A DNA stretch of 64,000 nucleotides from Isoetes taiwanensis (taxonomy: Eukaryota > Streptophyta > Lycopodiopsida > Isoetales > Isoetaceae), in the NCBI GenBank assembly GCA_021234155.1, contig JAJEKV010000061.1, positions 3,001,950 to 3,065,949 on the forward strand. The letters are read 5' to 3'. Positions 20,680 through 31,221 of the stretch are shown here, in pieces; position 1 is the stretch's first letter, and each line of letters starts with the position of its first letter. The notes under the pieces were generated by a model, which ran no database searches, had not been told where the DNA came from, and saw only the letters and a program-made list of their open reading frames with translations. Both the position numbers and the translations under genes were made by a program.

Positions 20680-22754
20680 CTAGGGCTGCGCAAAAGGACA
20701 CAGAATGGAGTAGCGGACGCTCTCCCGTACTGCCCTGACTATCTTGTAGCGAGCCCATGCCTGGATAATAACGTGCTGGTAGTCTAAGGTAGGACTGATG
20801 ATGAGCAAATTAAAAAGGTTCCTTAGCGCATAAAAGATCTGCCATAAATGGTCATTGGTGTCCGCAAAAGCTTCGTGCCTTGTCATTTCCGAGTAATCCC
20901 AAGTTCGACGAAGAGTTTGTTGTAAATGCTCAAAGGCACGTTCTCGGAGAATATTGACTATTTCCAAGCCTTTAGCTGAATCATAGGGTTCTCCCTCTTG
21001 CACGGTTTCCCCTGCTTCGTAATCATCATCCCGATCTGGATACTCCCCGTACCGTTGGCCATAGTCTTGGTCGGGAGGTCCTTGATCATCCCTTTGTATT
21101 TCGTTGGTTATTCGGTCCTCTATTTCTTCGAGCTCATCGTCTGTAAGACGGCAAAAGTGAATATACAATATTGAACGATTTCTTATACCTAAAGTCTAAA
21201 AGATACAAAGAAGTATCATGGGAAAAACAATTTAATTGTACTCGACGATACACTAATCATAAATCATAAGAAAATAGCACATATATTGTATAATGGCCAA
21301 GAAAAATACCAATCAAAATCACAACTATACGCAATACAAAGATGCGTAAAAGAAAGGAAATGTCTAAGAACTAGGTCCCTCGTCATCGTCCATAGGCTGA
21401 GGAGGTGGTCGGTAGCGCATCAAAGTAGTGCTGGGGCTTGCAGAGAGGGCGGCTCGAGCTGCTGCCTCCGGTGGTAAACGAGTGGCCAAGGGTGCCGCCA
21501 CGAGGAGTCGCATATTAGCGCAGCCCGCCATGTCCCCCAATGCCACGATAGCCAAGTCTCGTCGGACCAAAGTGATAGTAGTGACGTGATAATCAATCTT
21601 CTTATGGCCCGCTAAGGTGGATAACGCACAGAGCGCCCACCAGGATGCTTCAGAAGAAGGCCCCAAGTTCTTGGAGAAGAACAAGACCTCACCTTGCCGG
21701 AAGGCTGAAAGGAAGAATTGGGTCAAATGGTTACCCATTGCCCTAATTTGGGGATCCCTGGAGGTCTCTGCTTCCTTTTCCAAGTTAACGGGAATCTTCT
21801 CCTGCTCTGCTTCTTCGTTATCATCCCTAAGACTTACCTTGGTGTCCCAAAGGTCTTCCTCCTCTTGATCCACCCCTCCCATGGTGATCTGCAATGGCTG
21901 ATCTGCAGGAGGAGGCCGTATGTGAGCTGCAAACTGCTCCTCGGGGGGCTGGGGTGTATCAGTTAATAGGAACTGTCGAAGAGACAAAAGGGTCTCAACG
22001 GGCTCTAGCTCTCTGGCCATATACCAGTAAGCTCTCTACTTGTGGCGGATGCACAACCGGTGTCGTAAAGTCGAGGAAGTCATCCTGGCAGTACTCGGCA
22101 AGATCATAGAGGACCTCTATCTTTCGGCGGCCCCGCATATCAGCAATAACGCGGTAGGCCCACATAATGTCCTCTAGAATCAGGTACTCTTGGTTATTCA
22201 AGAGTACGGTAGGAAGAAGATTTAGCCCTTCGAGCTTGAGGGCTTTCTCTCGGCTTGCCGGGGCTTCGGTGGCGAGTTCCCTCCACCTTACAAAATCCTG
22301 CTCGTCGACGACCTCATCGTCTTCTGGGTCAGGAGGTACTGGTGTAGAAGTTTGCTCGGCAGCTATCTGCTCATCTTCAATATATTGGTCCATGATAATG
22401 GCCAGTGCAAATCGGGCCTCAAAACAGACTTCAACGATCTATAGTAACGATGGGGAGGTCGGTTCCTCTTCTCCTTATGCCCTTGATGACATTCCGGGCA
22501 TGGTCATCACCTCCTAGCATCTCTAGCAAAGTGTGGAAGTCGAGGTAGAGCTGTGAGTCGTCTTCATTGAAGACGCATGCAGGCACAATCTCCTCACAGT
22601 AGAACCGAAGGAAAGCAGCATAGTCGGGGTGCGCCTGCATGTTAGAGACGAGGTGCACTTGCTGGAGCAGATAAGGATGAAGAACACCAAAGGGAACCGC
22701 GGGGTCCCAGTGCTCACCATCCAAATACCACTGGTGTAGAGTTGGGCGAGCCAT
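20680..22754 (-). pseudogene. Unrecognised minus-strand gene with one probable intron and two frameshifts
   Basis: Open pieces follow one another: 22754-22431 (MARPTLHQWYLDGEHWDP), about 22436-21995 (contains the acidic PPDPEDDEVVDEQDF), 22020-21364 (ends PMDDDEGPSS) and 21140-20680 (TDDELEEIEDRI to ILCPFAQP). The first three join if one-base shifts near 22435 and 22020 are allowed. The last follows a good acceptor (CCGTCTTACAG) at 21141. A weak donor (A|GTTCTTAG) at 21371 has the matching phase and gives a 231-bp intron. Together about 600 residues: acidic, partly helical, with no domain I know. It has a TATA-like box and an AAACCCTAA box upstream, so it looks like a real gene, now or formerly. 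It may be a host gene or an accessory gene of an LTR element. Confidence 0.5.
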
Positions 22755-22807
22755 GAGGATGAAGGCGCAAGGGAGGAGGAGGCAAACGCTAAAGGCAAGA
22801 ACGAAAA

Positions 22808-22870
22808 TGAAACCCTAATGGGCCAAAAAGTGACTTTATACTTTTCGGCACGTTTTCCTAGGTTATATAA
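22808..22870 (-). promoter_or_regulatory. TATA-like box and telo-box upstream of the unrecognised gene
   Basis: TTATATAA at 22863-22870 lies about 110 bp before the ATG at 22754. A telo-box, AAACCCTAA on the plus strand, lies at 22810-22818, within the likely 5' UTR or core promoter. Telo-boxes are common near starts of plant housekeeping and histone genes. The spacing is reasonable, but the evidence is compositional only. Confidence 0.4.
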
Positions 22871-23015
22871 AAAATTATTATTTACTTAATAATTTACAAT
22901 TAAATATACACCAAGTGGCAGAAAGAGACATTTTTATATTCACAGGTTCACAAAAAGAATATTGTACATAGATAGATCCACAAAATTGTACAACCCAACG
23001 AAGTAGGTCCCATAA
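22871..23015. other. Spacer between the unrecognised gene and the H3-like gene
   Basis: AT-rich, with no coding frame seen. It may include the 3' UTR of the H3-like gene, which stops at 23016. Confidence 0.4.
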
Positions 23016-23728
23016 TCACCGAAACTCCCCTCGGATCCTCCTTGCAAGCTGGATGTCCTTGGGCATTATGGTAACCCTCTTTGCATGAATGGCGCAGAGG
23101 ATGGCGTCACTCAGAATCTCAATGAGGTAAGCCTCGGCAGCCTCCTGGAGTGCGAGGATAGCAAAGGCATGGAACCTCAGGTCGGTCTTGAATTCTTGGG
23201 CATCTCCCGGACAAGCCGTTGGAAAGGTAGCCGGCGTATCAATGGCTCAGTAGTCTTCTGATACTTACGTATCTCGCGAAGAGCTACTGTGCCCGGTTGG
23301 AACCGATGGGGCTTCCTCGGCTTGACAATTGCCCTAAGCAATGGCACGGACTTCCCTCTAGTTGAGGGATGTTTCGCCCGCTGTACAATCTGCTCCCGGC
23401 GCTGAGCTGACGTGTTCTTTCCAATTTGGCCATCCTTCTGAAGCCGGGTCTTGTAACTGACGCCTCCCCATGTGGGCTTTGTATTCTTCCTCCTTCTATT
23501 ACCCCACCTTTCCTCCTTATCCAGGACAACAGTATTCTGGCCTCCGTCCTGATCCACATGTTGATCCACATTTTGATCAACATTTTGATCCCCCCTGCTG
23601 GTCAACATTCTGATCCCCCTGCTGATCAACATGCTGGTCCCCGCCCTGCTGGTTTTGGGCATCCTCCTCTGCCTTACGGAGCCTCTCTCTCTCTCTGCAT
23701 CCCGGGCTACCTATAATTAAGGAAATAG
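23016..23728 (-). pseudogene. Histone H3-like gene with a long N-terminal extension and one frameshift
   Basis: On the minus strand the histone fold is plain: [20 protein letters not shown], then [14 protein letters not shown] one-base deletion near 23202 follows, after which the other frame gives [45 protein letters not shown] and TGA at 23016-23018. The N-terminal tail is far longer than the ~40 residues of canonical H3 and bears no ARTKQTARKS start. It holds a DQNVDQ-type repeat (23548-23645) and a basic stretch before the fold. Loop 1 has H3 length, and the C-terminus is nearly canonical, so an H3 variant fits better than CENH3, although CENH3 is not excluded. An acceptor-like TTAATTATAG at about 23719 suggests a further upstream exon. 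Confidence 0.75.
23548..23645. repeat. 15-bp-type minisatellite inside the H3-like tail
   Basis: About six imperfect copies of a TTGATC(C/A)ACAT-type unit encode DQ(N/H)VDQ repeats on the minus strand. Frame slips within it make the start of the H3-like product uncertain. Confidence 0.65.
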
Positions 23729-24241
23729 TATCCAATTGACTTAATTAGGATAATTGATTAACTAAGAAGGTGCCACTTGGCCAAACTCGATTGGCCAGCA
23801 TGGGAATGCTAACTTGGGGCATCAAGTTGGATCCCTACCCCATTTGGCCCCCTAATCGAGCCAGGAGGAGGAGCTGTGGAGCGCCCAAGCTGTTGCTGAC
23901 GCCCAAGCTGTTGCTGAACACCCAAGTTGCTGAAAGATGGAAGTGCCCCATGATAACAGATCTAGCAGAAACTCGGGTTAGTGGGTAGTCTAGCTTGAGC
24001 TTCTAGGATAGCGCCTCAGTTAGTCTTCTTTGGTTATCTTTGTTAAGATTAACCCTTCTTTGATACTTAGGATTACATTTCAATTATGGATTATGTTTTG
24101 TTATGGATGTATGGATGAATCTATGATAGTATCTCCGTTAGCCTTCCGTAAATCAGGGATTAAAGGGGGGTAGAGACCTCTGTGCCTTATGCTCTTAGTA
24201 TGCTCCTAGTAGTTCCCCTAGATCCCAATTATTGCGGTCTG
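23729..24241. other. No gene seen
   Basis: It contains a near-duplicate phrase (CCCAAGCTGTTGCTGA, twice around 23885) and a purine-rich run AAAGGGGGGTAGAGA at 24164-24178, about 65 bp before the LTR start. That run is too far from the LTR to be a normal polypurine tract. Confidence 0.35.
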
Positions 24242-25107
24242 TGTACAAGAGACCACCGAGTCGTGGATGCTATGGAATCGCTTAGCACCGGAGAAGGGAC
24301 GCAGTGGTGAAGTGGGGGTGGGGTCTTGCACGAACATACAAGGCTCCTGGGACTCCTACAGTGGGCTAGGCCTGATAGCCGGTCACGTAGAGGGCCGGGT
24401 ATGGGTCTGACACTCCCTGGGTGCAGAGGTGTGACCCGTAAGGAGCACCCTGTACTTTGTGTAGATTTAGGGGAGTAAGTCGGGTACGGATGCGGGGGTC
24501 GCTGATGCGGCACGTATTCTCTAGCCCACCCATGGAACTGCTGTGATCCTGGAAGGGGACACCTCCCTGACCTGCCTCATCGGACCAGGACCTCATGAAC
24601 CCTGGAGTAGGCTCGAAGGGTGATACCTTGAGTCTGCGTCTCCGAAAGGCTATAGTGATGCCATAGCATGATTCGACTCATCTGCAAAGTGTGCACAGGA
24701 GGGGCGGATGGAGTGGACAACCCTAGCCGATGTTCTATGCCAGCCAACGCCATGCCAAGATTCGGTCTGCTGATCTCTTGAGACCTAGCCGTCAGTCGAT
24801 CCTCACTGGAGTCTGAGCCGGGGTAGAACCACGGGTCTGGGGTGTTTTCTCTAGTATTAAATGTATCTTCTCTGTTATTATCAGTTGGATGGATGTGCCA
24901 CCCTTCGTGGTGGTTTCTATGATATGATTATGCTGTATGCTGACCTTGTATTCACGCTTCCGCGACATAGGAGCCCCATTGAAGGCGTGGGCCGAATGAT
25001 CCCTCTGTGTCCTTCACTTGAGCATCTTTCCATAGATGGCCCGAGTTAGACGGAGGGCCCTGCTCATGGCGAGATGGTTGCCATGGGAGGGGAAAGTCCC
25101 CGTATGT
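24242..25107 (+). repeat. LTR copy in inverted orientation, right end truncated
   Basis: It starts TGTACAAGAGACCACC and runs, as the reverse complement, alongside 26326-27232 for about 860 bp with few differences. It stops at GTATACGACG, lacking the last ~25 bp (the GTTCGGGGCGTCACA end). It then abuts the C-terminus of the minus-strand frame at 25111-25644. No PBS follows it. Confidence 0.75.
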
Positions 25108-25110
25108 ATA

Positions 25111-25644
25111 CGACGCTGCGATCTTGTGTAAAGGTAGGGGGAACATTTTCGAAAACAAAGCTATAAAGTCCTTCGTTCCAAGAGAAAGTGGGAAGATTGT
25201 AATGGTCTCTGTACATAAGCACATGGCCTTTACCCAGGTAATAGAAACGGGCAGCCCGCTCTTCTGGTAGGCCACTAGCTATTTGCTGGAGATCTTCTAC
25301 CCTAGCAAGGTGCTGAATCCGTTGGGCCTCCATTCGGATAAGCTCTACGGGATCCTCATCTTGGCTTGCTACTTGACTATAGCCCGAGCTTGATCAGGCT
25401 GCTCTACAAGAGTATCTGCAACATTTAGCTTCATAAGGAAGCGTTCATTGAAATGAAAAATTGGGTAGGGGATTCTACGGCCCTCAGTAAAATGAGTCAC
25501 AAGTATGTTTAGAACCGTGTCAATCATAGGGTTGTCATCCGAGAGATAGTCTACTAGGACGCTAAACAGTTGGAAGACAGTCGCCTTGTTTAGGTCCACG
25601 GTGAGCTTGAAGCGCGGCATCATGGCACTGGCGATGGATAGCAA
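25111..25644 (-). pseudogene. Unrecognised minus-strand gene, truncated by the LTR copy
   Basis: Two frames (25644-25369 and about 25370-25111) join with a single frameshift. The first begins with MMPRFKLTVDLNKATVFQLF and has FTEGRRIPYPIFHFNERFL. The second has LARVEDLQQIASGLPEERAA and FYYLGKGHVLMYRDHYN. The layout resembles the start of the gene at 22754 (a short N-terminus, then a CEEIVPACVFNEDD-like stretch). The two may be distant relatives, but this is a visual impression. The end is fused to the inverted LTR, so the original C-terminus is lost. A TAAACCC motif lies upstream near 25710. Confidence 0.4.
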
Positions 25645-26306
25645 GAGGGAAGAAGTAGGGCGCTCAGGCTTGAATAGGTGGCGCTAGAGGGTAGGCGAAG
25701 GCGCTAAGGGTTTAGGGTGATTGCAAGGTATCAGTGAAGGTCGGCTATGGCGGAAAAGGAGCTCAAGTCCGGCGACTATGGCGGAAGAAAGTCGTCCAAA
25801 CTAACACACTTTTGAAAAAGTAACACAAATTTGAATTTAACTTTTAACTTTTGAAAAAAAAGTTTTCAAATTAAAAAAAAAAAAAAAAAAATGGACGCTG
25901 TATTTTTATACGCTGAAACCGTATGGGCGCCGCGAAATGTTATCGTCCCCTAACTTTTCGAAAAGAAACACCGGGACGACGCAAAGCCGGCGCCCTTTGA
26001 CTTTTCGGCCTGCTGTTGACTTTCTGCCCTCGGGAGACGTGCCCCCTAGGGTATTTGGGAGGTGCCCGACCCATTGGAACCATTTTCGCCTCCATCGGAG
26101 CTACCTACAAAAAGTTATGGCCCTTCCAAACTTGGGTCCTCCAGTCGCCCTAAACTTCTCAAAAACTTACAATCTATTACATTAACCTAGCACAAAATCA
26201 AACATCAAAGAGCTAAACAATCATACTAGCTTAAACTCCCACCTAACTACCGAACTAGCGAAGTTAGGGTTTGGTCAGTCACTATGATTTGAACCTTAGC
26301 AAATCA
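25645..26306. other. Leader-like non-coding DNA next to a PBS
   Basis: It holds an A-tract of about 19 bp at 25873-25891 and several GCGGC/GGCGC-rich phrases. If the LTR at 26326-27232 is the 5' LTR of a minus-strand element, this is its untranslated leader. No coding frame is convincing. Confidence 0.4.
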
Positions 26307-26320
26307 CGGCTCTGATACCA
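26307..26320 (-). promoter_or_regulatory. Primer-binding site (tRNA-Met type)
   Basis: TGGTATCAGAGCCG on the minus strand is a good match to the PBS used by many plant gypsy elements. It lies 5 bp inside the LTR end (GTCACA). It shows that the adjacent LTR is a 5' LTR of a minus-strand element. Confidence 0.8.
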
Positions 26321-26325
26321 CCGCT

Positions 26326-27232
26326 TGTGACGCCCCGAACATATCTGACGCCGGGCATATACATACGGGACTTTCCCTCCCATGGCAACCATCTCGCCAT
26401 GAGCAGGGCCTCCGCTAACTTCGGGCCATCTATGGAAAGATGCTCAAGTGAAGGACACGAGAGGGGTCATTCGCCCACGCCTTCAATGGGGCTCCTATGT
26501 GCGCGAAGCGTGAATACAAGGTCAAAGATACAAAGATAATCATATCATAAAACCACCACGAAGGGTGGCACATCCATCCAACCGATAATAACGAGAAAGA
26601 TACATTTAATACTAGAGAAAACACCCTAGACCCGTGGTTCTACCCCTTTCGGACTCCAAAGAGGATCGACCGACGGCTAGGTCTCAAGAGATCGGCCGGG
26701 CCAGAATCTTGGCATGGCGTTGGCGGGCATAGAACATCGGCTAGGGTTGTCCACTCCATCCGCCCCTCCCATTGCACACTTTGCGGATGAGTCGAATCAT
26801 GCTATGGCATCACTATAGCCTTCCTGAGACGCTTGACTCAAGGTATCACCCTTCGAGCCTACTCCAGGGTTCATGAGGTCCTGGTCCGATGAGGCAGGTC
26901 AGGGAGGTGTCCCCTTCCAGGATCACAGCGGTTCCATGGGTGGGCTAGAGAATACGTGCCGCATCAGCGACCCCCGCATCCATACCCAGAGCACTTACTC
27001 CCCCTAAATCTACACAAAGTACAGGGGTGCCCCTTACGGTCACGGCTACCGCACCCGGGGAGTGTCGGACCCATACCCGCCCCCTCGTTGGACCGGCTAT
27101 CGCCTAGCCCACCACCAGGAGTCCCAGGAGCCTTGTATGTTCGTGCAAGACCCCACCCCCACTTCACCACTGCGTCCCTTCTCTGGTGCTAAGCGATTCC
27201 ATAGCATCCACGACTCGGTGGTCTCTTGTATA
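26326..27232 (-). repeat. LTR (about 907 bp), 5' LTR of a minus-strand element
   Basis: On the plus strand it starts TGTGACGCCCCG and ends CTCTTGTATA, where the copy at 24242 shows TGTACA; one end base has mutated. A PBS lies immediately to the left, which fixes the orientation. Internal coding that clearly belongs to it is not identified: the region to the left holds the unrecognised gene and then the inverted LTR copy. It is followed to the right directly by a LINE fragment. Confidence 0.75.
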
Positions 27233-27239
27233 ACTATGT

Positions 27240-28805
27240 GGAACGTCACATGCATGGATGGCAAGTATGATGGGAAGTATCTTTTGTTCACCTTGGATGA
27301 TATACATTATGATTTACAAAAGTTATCTAACAATAAAGCTGCCGATGTGGACAATCTTATAGCTGAAATGGTTAAGTAGACTGGTGATGGAGTTGCTGCT
27401 ATCTTGTTAAAATTGTTAAAATGTAGTGCTAGGAGAGGGCTTCCCGCAAACATGGAAAATGAATAGAGTAGTTTCACACTATAAAGCAGGCGATGAATTG
27501 GATCTGGCTAATTATGATCATAATTAGTAGTTTATATGCTAAATTTTTTGCAATCATTCTGGATTCAAGAATTAGTATGTGGGCTAAGGATAATAATGCT
27601 AGTGCAGTCAGACAAGCTGGGTTTGGATCCAAAAGTCCACTATTGACCATTTAGTCATTATGCATGCAATGATGGACACTATTGTTGAGAAAAAGGAGCC
27701 CCTACATGCTGCTTTGATTGACTTCTCTGAGGCTTTTGTATGGTGAACCAAAAAAAAAAAAATCTATGGGAAAGAATGGATGATTTAAGCATTCTTCTTG
27801 ACTACAGACAAGCAATTGGAAAGCTATATGAAAAGATATTGGTTCAATTATCCTTTCCATATGTAAAATCTTGTAATGATTTTATGGAGAGCAATGTGGG
27901 AGTAAAACGTGGGTTTCCTCTGTCGCCTATATTATAGAACAACTTGAATGTTGAATGCGGGACCATGGTGGAGATGGGACGCCTATAACTGGGTATGTTC
28001 TTATGCTAATTTTATATGCTGATGATGTGGTATTGCTACCTAGGAGTATACAGGGGTTGCAAAGGCATATGGATACGCTTTTATTATTTTGTGATGCAAA
28101 GCGTATGCAAGTCAATATGGGTAAGATCAAAGTGATTGTGTTTGGGGCGAACAAGACTGATCATTGTGTTTGTAGAAATTACCAATAACTACAAGTACCT
28201 TGAGATATTAGTAGATAGAAGTCCACATTGAAACCAAGCAATGGAGCAAAACGTAAAGGGTGGCCTCAAAGCACTTTATGCAATGCAACATAGATGCGCC
28301 AAAGCAGAGATATGGAATTTTACCTCGAAAAGAATGCTTCATATAACATTGGTGCAATCTGTAGTTTTGTATGGAGGTGAAGTATAGGGTCCTAGATTGG
28401 CATTCGAGACTTGGAAAAAGGTTGAGAAAGTTCAAAAGAAATTCTTTCAGTCTAAACTTAGAACAAAAATGCAAATTCCCTATGATATAATGTTAGCAGA
28501 TTGTGGGATGCTTACACTGTGGGCAGAGCACTTTGTAGACTCTTTAGTTATGTCTATAAGGTGTTGTGTATTATGCCTGAAAAAAGTTTACCACGCTTAA
28601 CTTTGGAGGAGACACTGGTTAAGGACTGATTTGCTGATGCCACTAAGTGGATGGCACGATGGGGGATAGATATTCATGATTTAGCTTTACATAAAGATGA
28701 TATCTGCACATGGGTTAAAATGAATGTTCTCCAGAGAACATGGAGAGATGGGGCAGTCTGTCTGTTTGTCTGTGAGCAACTTGAAATGTATTTGGACAAC
28801 AGAGG
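27240..28805 (+). mobile_element. LINE fragment, plus strand, degenerate reverse transcriptase
   Basis: Pieces in several frames give the RT order of the same broad LINE group as copy A: LSNNKAADVDNLIAEMVK (27330-27376), VGVKRGFPLSPIL (27897-27937), LILYADDVVLLPRS (28009-28050), YADD at about 28014, VNMGKIKVIVFGANK and a C-terminal helix near 28650 (KWMARWGIDIHD). GCPLSP has become GFPLSP. The 3' end is missing, because the opposite-strand LINE tail begins at about 28806. Confidence 0.7.
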
Positions 28806-29159
28806 TTGCCTTCATAGAATAGAATAGAATAGATTTTTTATCGTCCACGGAGACCAATTGGCCTATGGGACCCAAAAAAAAAGAGAGCAGTAAGTGTATT
28901 ACTGTGAGGATTAAAAAACCCCCGCCCCGAAGGGTTTTCGAGGGAAAAACCTTAGCAGTAATAAGTATGCTGATACACTGTACAATTGTATAGGACAATT
29001 CAACATTGTCTCGGAAGACACAACTGAGTCCGTATATTCGTAACCTCCTGGGGGTATGACTCCAACAAGACCACAGACGCCGTATTCAATAACTCATGCA
29101 ATGGCTGGTCAGGCACAACTAACCGAACATATCGCGCTCGGATATGGGCAAAGGCTGAG

Positions 29160-29750
29160 CAGATCTGGAGGGCATGACATTCATCTTCAATAGCGCCCTG
29201 GTGGCAACACTAGCAAAGCCTATCCTCCCGTGCTTCCCGAGTTCAACGCCCTGTCTCAATGCAGAGACGATGTGCACCCGCGCGAATGGAAGCTATGAGT
29301 CTGTGCTTCTTCATGGGAAAATGGGTGTACAAGTACTAGTATGGGCCTCTCTTGAGCCTAGGATTGACTTGTTGCTGATAGTGTACTATTTTAACGTGTG
29401 TCAAAGCATCTGCATCCCAGAGCTTGCGAAGGAAACTAGCATCTAGGTACAGCTTTAGTGCATTGTGATCCTTCTTTGTCCGTACATGTAAGCATCTGTT
29501 TGCCTGTACATCCCAACGTGAGAACCACTAAGCTTGCTTGTCCTTCCAGCAGGCTTTGTGGCATTGGGAACCCATTGCTATGGCCAAAGCAAGGTTGGGC
29601 AAACGTGTATCACCCATAGCGACCACCTTCTGGAAGTAAATAATATGGCGTTTCAATGCACCCTGTTGAAGGGGTAGAAAACCTGTCTCCTGGAGTAGGA
29701 TCTGGTATGGAACTGTGGACTTTACCCCAAGGGCTTGTGCCAAGAAAGTT
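29160..29750 (-). pseudogene. LINE C-terminal region, decayed
   Basis: Minus-strand frames with AQALGVKSTVPYQILLQETG and, further on, VNPRLKRGPYQYLYTH followed by a decayed Cys/His knuckle. The same VNPTLKHGPHQYLKAH-type stretch occurs in the LINE at 48829-49478, which links the two as one family. Confidence 0.6.
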
Positions 29751-29866
29751 TTCTACACCTGCTCGAGATCATTCCAGGTGGTGAGGGATATCACCAGACC
29801 CCACACTTCTGCCCCATACAGGAGAACCGACTCGACCAAGGCCCTAAACAGGTGTGACTGGTGGCC

Positions 29867-30406
29867 CTAGGCATATAACTCTGCCTTGTGGCTGTTGCTC
29901 TGCATAGCATATAGTGCTTTTCGACCTGCCATAACATGCAACCTGATGGCAGCATCCCAGTGGGTGGTAGTAGAGAACTCGATCCCCAAGTACTTGTAGG
30001 CCGGAGCCACCTCTACATCTTCTCCCTGGTAAGTGAATGAGGGAAGCCTTGGCTGACGGGATGACGAAACTAGCAACACCCTAGTTTTGGCCAAGTAAAC
30101 TCGCATGCCAGTGAATTGGCAAAAAGTGTCAAGAGCATCCAGATGACGTTGCATGTCCTCTGGAGTATAGGCCAGGAGGTCGACATCGTCAGCATATATG
30201 AGTTGCCGGATTGTGTGATGCATGAGATGGGCGCCCCCACCTCCGTGCTCAGAAAGCCAGTCTTCCAGCTGATCAATGTATAGGCCAAAGAGTGTGGGGG
30301 ACAGTGGGCAACCCGGACGTACTCCAATACTACTGATTATCGACTGTCCTGATGATGTGATACGTCCTGAGCATGCCTCGTATAGCCTGTATATTGCATT
30401 CTGCAA
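29867..30406 (-). pseudogene. LINE reverse transcriptase, central part (179 codons open)
   Basis: This is the best-preserved RT of this LINE group in the window: IGVRPGCPLSPTLFGLYIDQ, then LIYADDVDLLAY with the catalytic pair, GMRVYLAKTRVLL and YKYLGIEFSTTTHW. A stop at 29867 interrupts it, and the sequence goes on leftwards (ALVESVLLYGAEVWG) into the thumb region. Upstream (30420-30490) KVFDTVPRD keeps the first Asp motif. Confidence 0.8.
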
Positions 30407-30639
30407 GTCAATGGAGGTCCCCAGCTACTGCAATCTGTCCTATAACTTGTCTCGGGGCACTGTGTCAAAAACTTTTGCAAAATGCACGAAACAACAGTAT
30501 AGGTTTTGCCGGCGATTCCTGCTATCCTCAATCAGTGTGTGCGCAGAGTGAAGATATGATCAGAAGGGAGTAATATCTTGTTTATCTAAATGTGAATTGT
30601 TATTTTTCTCTGACGGGATATTCTACATTTGTGACTCTC

Positions 30640-30720
30640 TCTCTCCGTCCCTCCCTCCCTCCCTCTCTCTCTCTCGTCGGCCACATGCTTGGCAAAATAC
30701 CCATCTCTCGTCCTATACGA
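30640..30720. repeat. CT/CCCT microsatellite plus shared block
   Basis: A (CCCT)n/(CT)n tract at 30640-30675 is followed by TCGGCCACATGCTTGGCAAA and CCCATCTCTCGTCCTATACG. This block matches 3219-3265 in the same order. Confidence 0.7.
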
Positions 30721-31221
30721 TTCCTCTCAGAATTATACGTATTTTTCTGGGAGAAGAAGAGAGAAGGCTGTCTCTGGAGGTCTAACAACGCCGGTTGGTC
30801 GATCCATTCCAGTGGGGCAGATTTTTGTGGGATAATTCCCCTTCAAATTTGAATCGGCCTCCAAAATGTGGGATATTTCTTTCCCCGTTCTTGCGAGTAG
30901 ATAGGCTTGGTGGGATATTTCGTTTGCTGTGTTTCCTACAGAGGATTGCATTTTTCGGACATTCTATCATGGATCAGTGCTTCTCGGCATGATTGCCATG
31001 CTTTTGTAGGCTCTAACAATCGGATTTGCCTTCCAAAGATTCTGTTTGCAGCTTATTGAGCTCAACGAGCTTGAAGACTCAATGAATTTGTTCAATGGCA
31101 ATGATTTGCAACAAAATAACGGTATGTTCTTTTGTGTTGCCTTAGCTTTGATGTTAGCTGGATCCTGTAGGGTTAGAAGGCCACCTAGAAGATTCTGAAT
31201 TGCGTCAAGGCAAAGAACACA
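30721..31221. other. Non-coding DNA before the Harbinger transposase
   Basis: No domain is seen. It may hold the 5' part of the transposon (UTR or an exon), but I found no terminal inverted repeat pair that would delimit it. Confidence 0.3.

Larger units (their letters stand above)
28806..30560 (-). mobile_element. LINE fragment, minus strand, with (TTCTA)n tail
   Basis: It is 5'-truncated at about 30560 and ends at 28816-28833 in (TTCTA)n. The 3' UTR (28834-28875, minus) has GTCCCATAG, the stem-loop AGGCC-AATT-GGTCT and CCGTGGACGATAAAAAATC. Coding includes an RT and a C-terminal part with stops. It lies 3' end to 3' end with the preceding plus-strand LINE. Confidence 0.75.

Noticed and set aside
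23016-23728. Calling the H3-like gene CENH3
   Set aside because: Loop 1 has canonical H3 length and the alpha-3/C-terminal part is nearly identical to H3; the long tail alone is not enough.
24164-24178. Polypurine tract for the LTR at 24242
   Set aside because: It lies about 65 bp from the LTR start, whereas a real PPT is adjacent.
8885-27232. One giant gypsy element from the LTR at 26326 to the LTR end at 8885
   Set aside because: A second PBS-like site stands directly before gag at 20453, an inverted LTR lies in between, and the 5-bp flanks at the two ends do not match. Kept only as a hypothesis within the accessory-gene finding.
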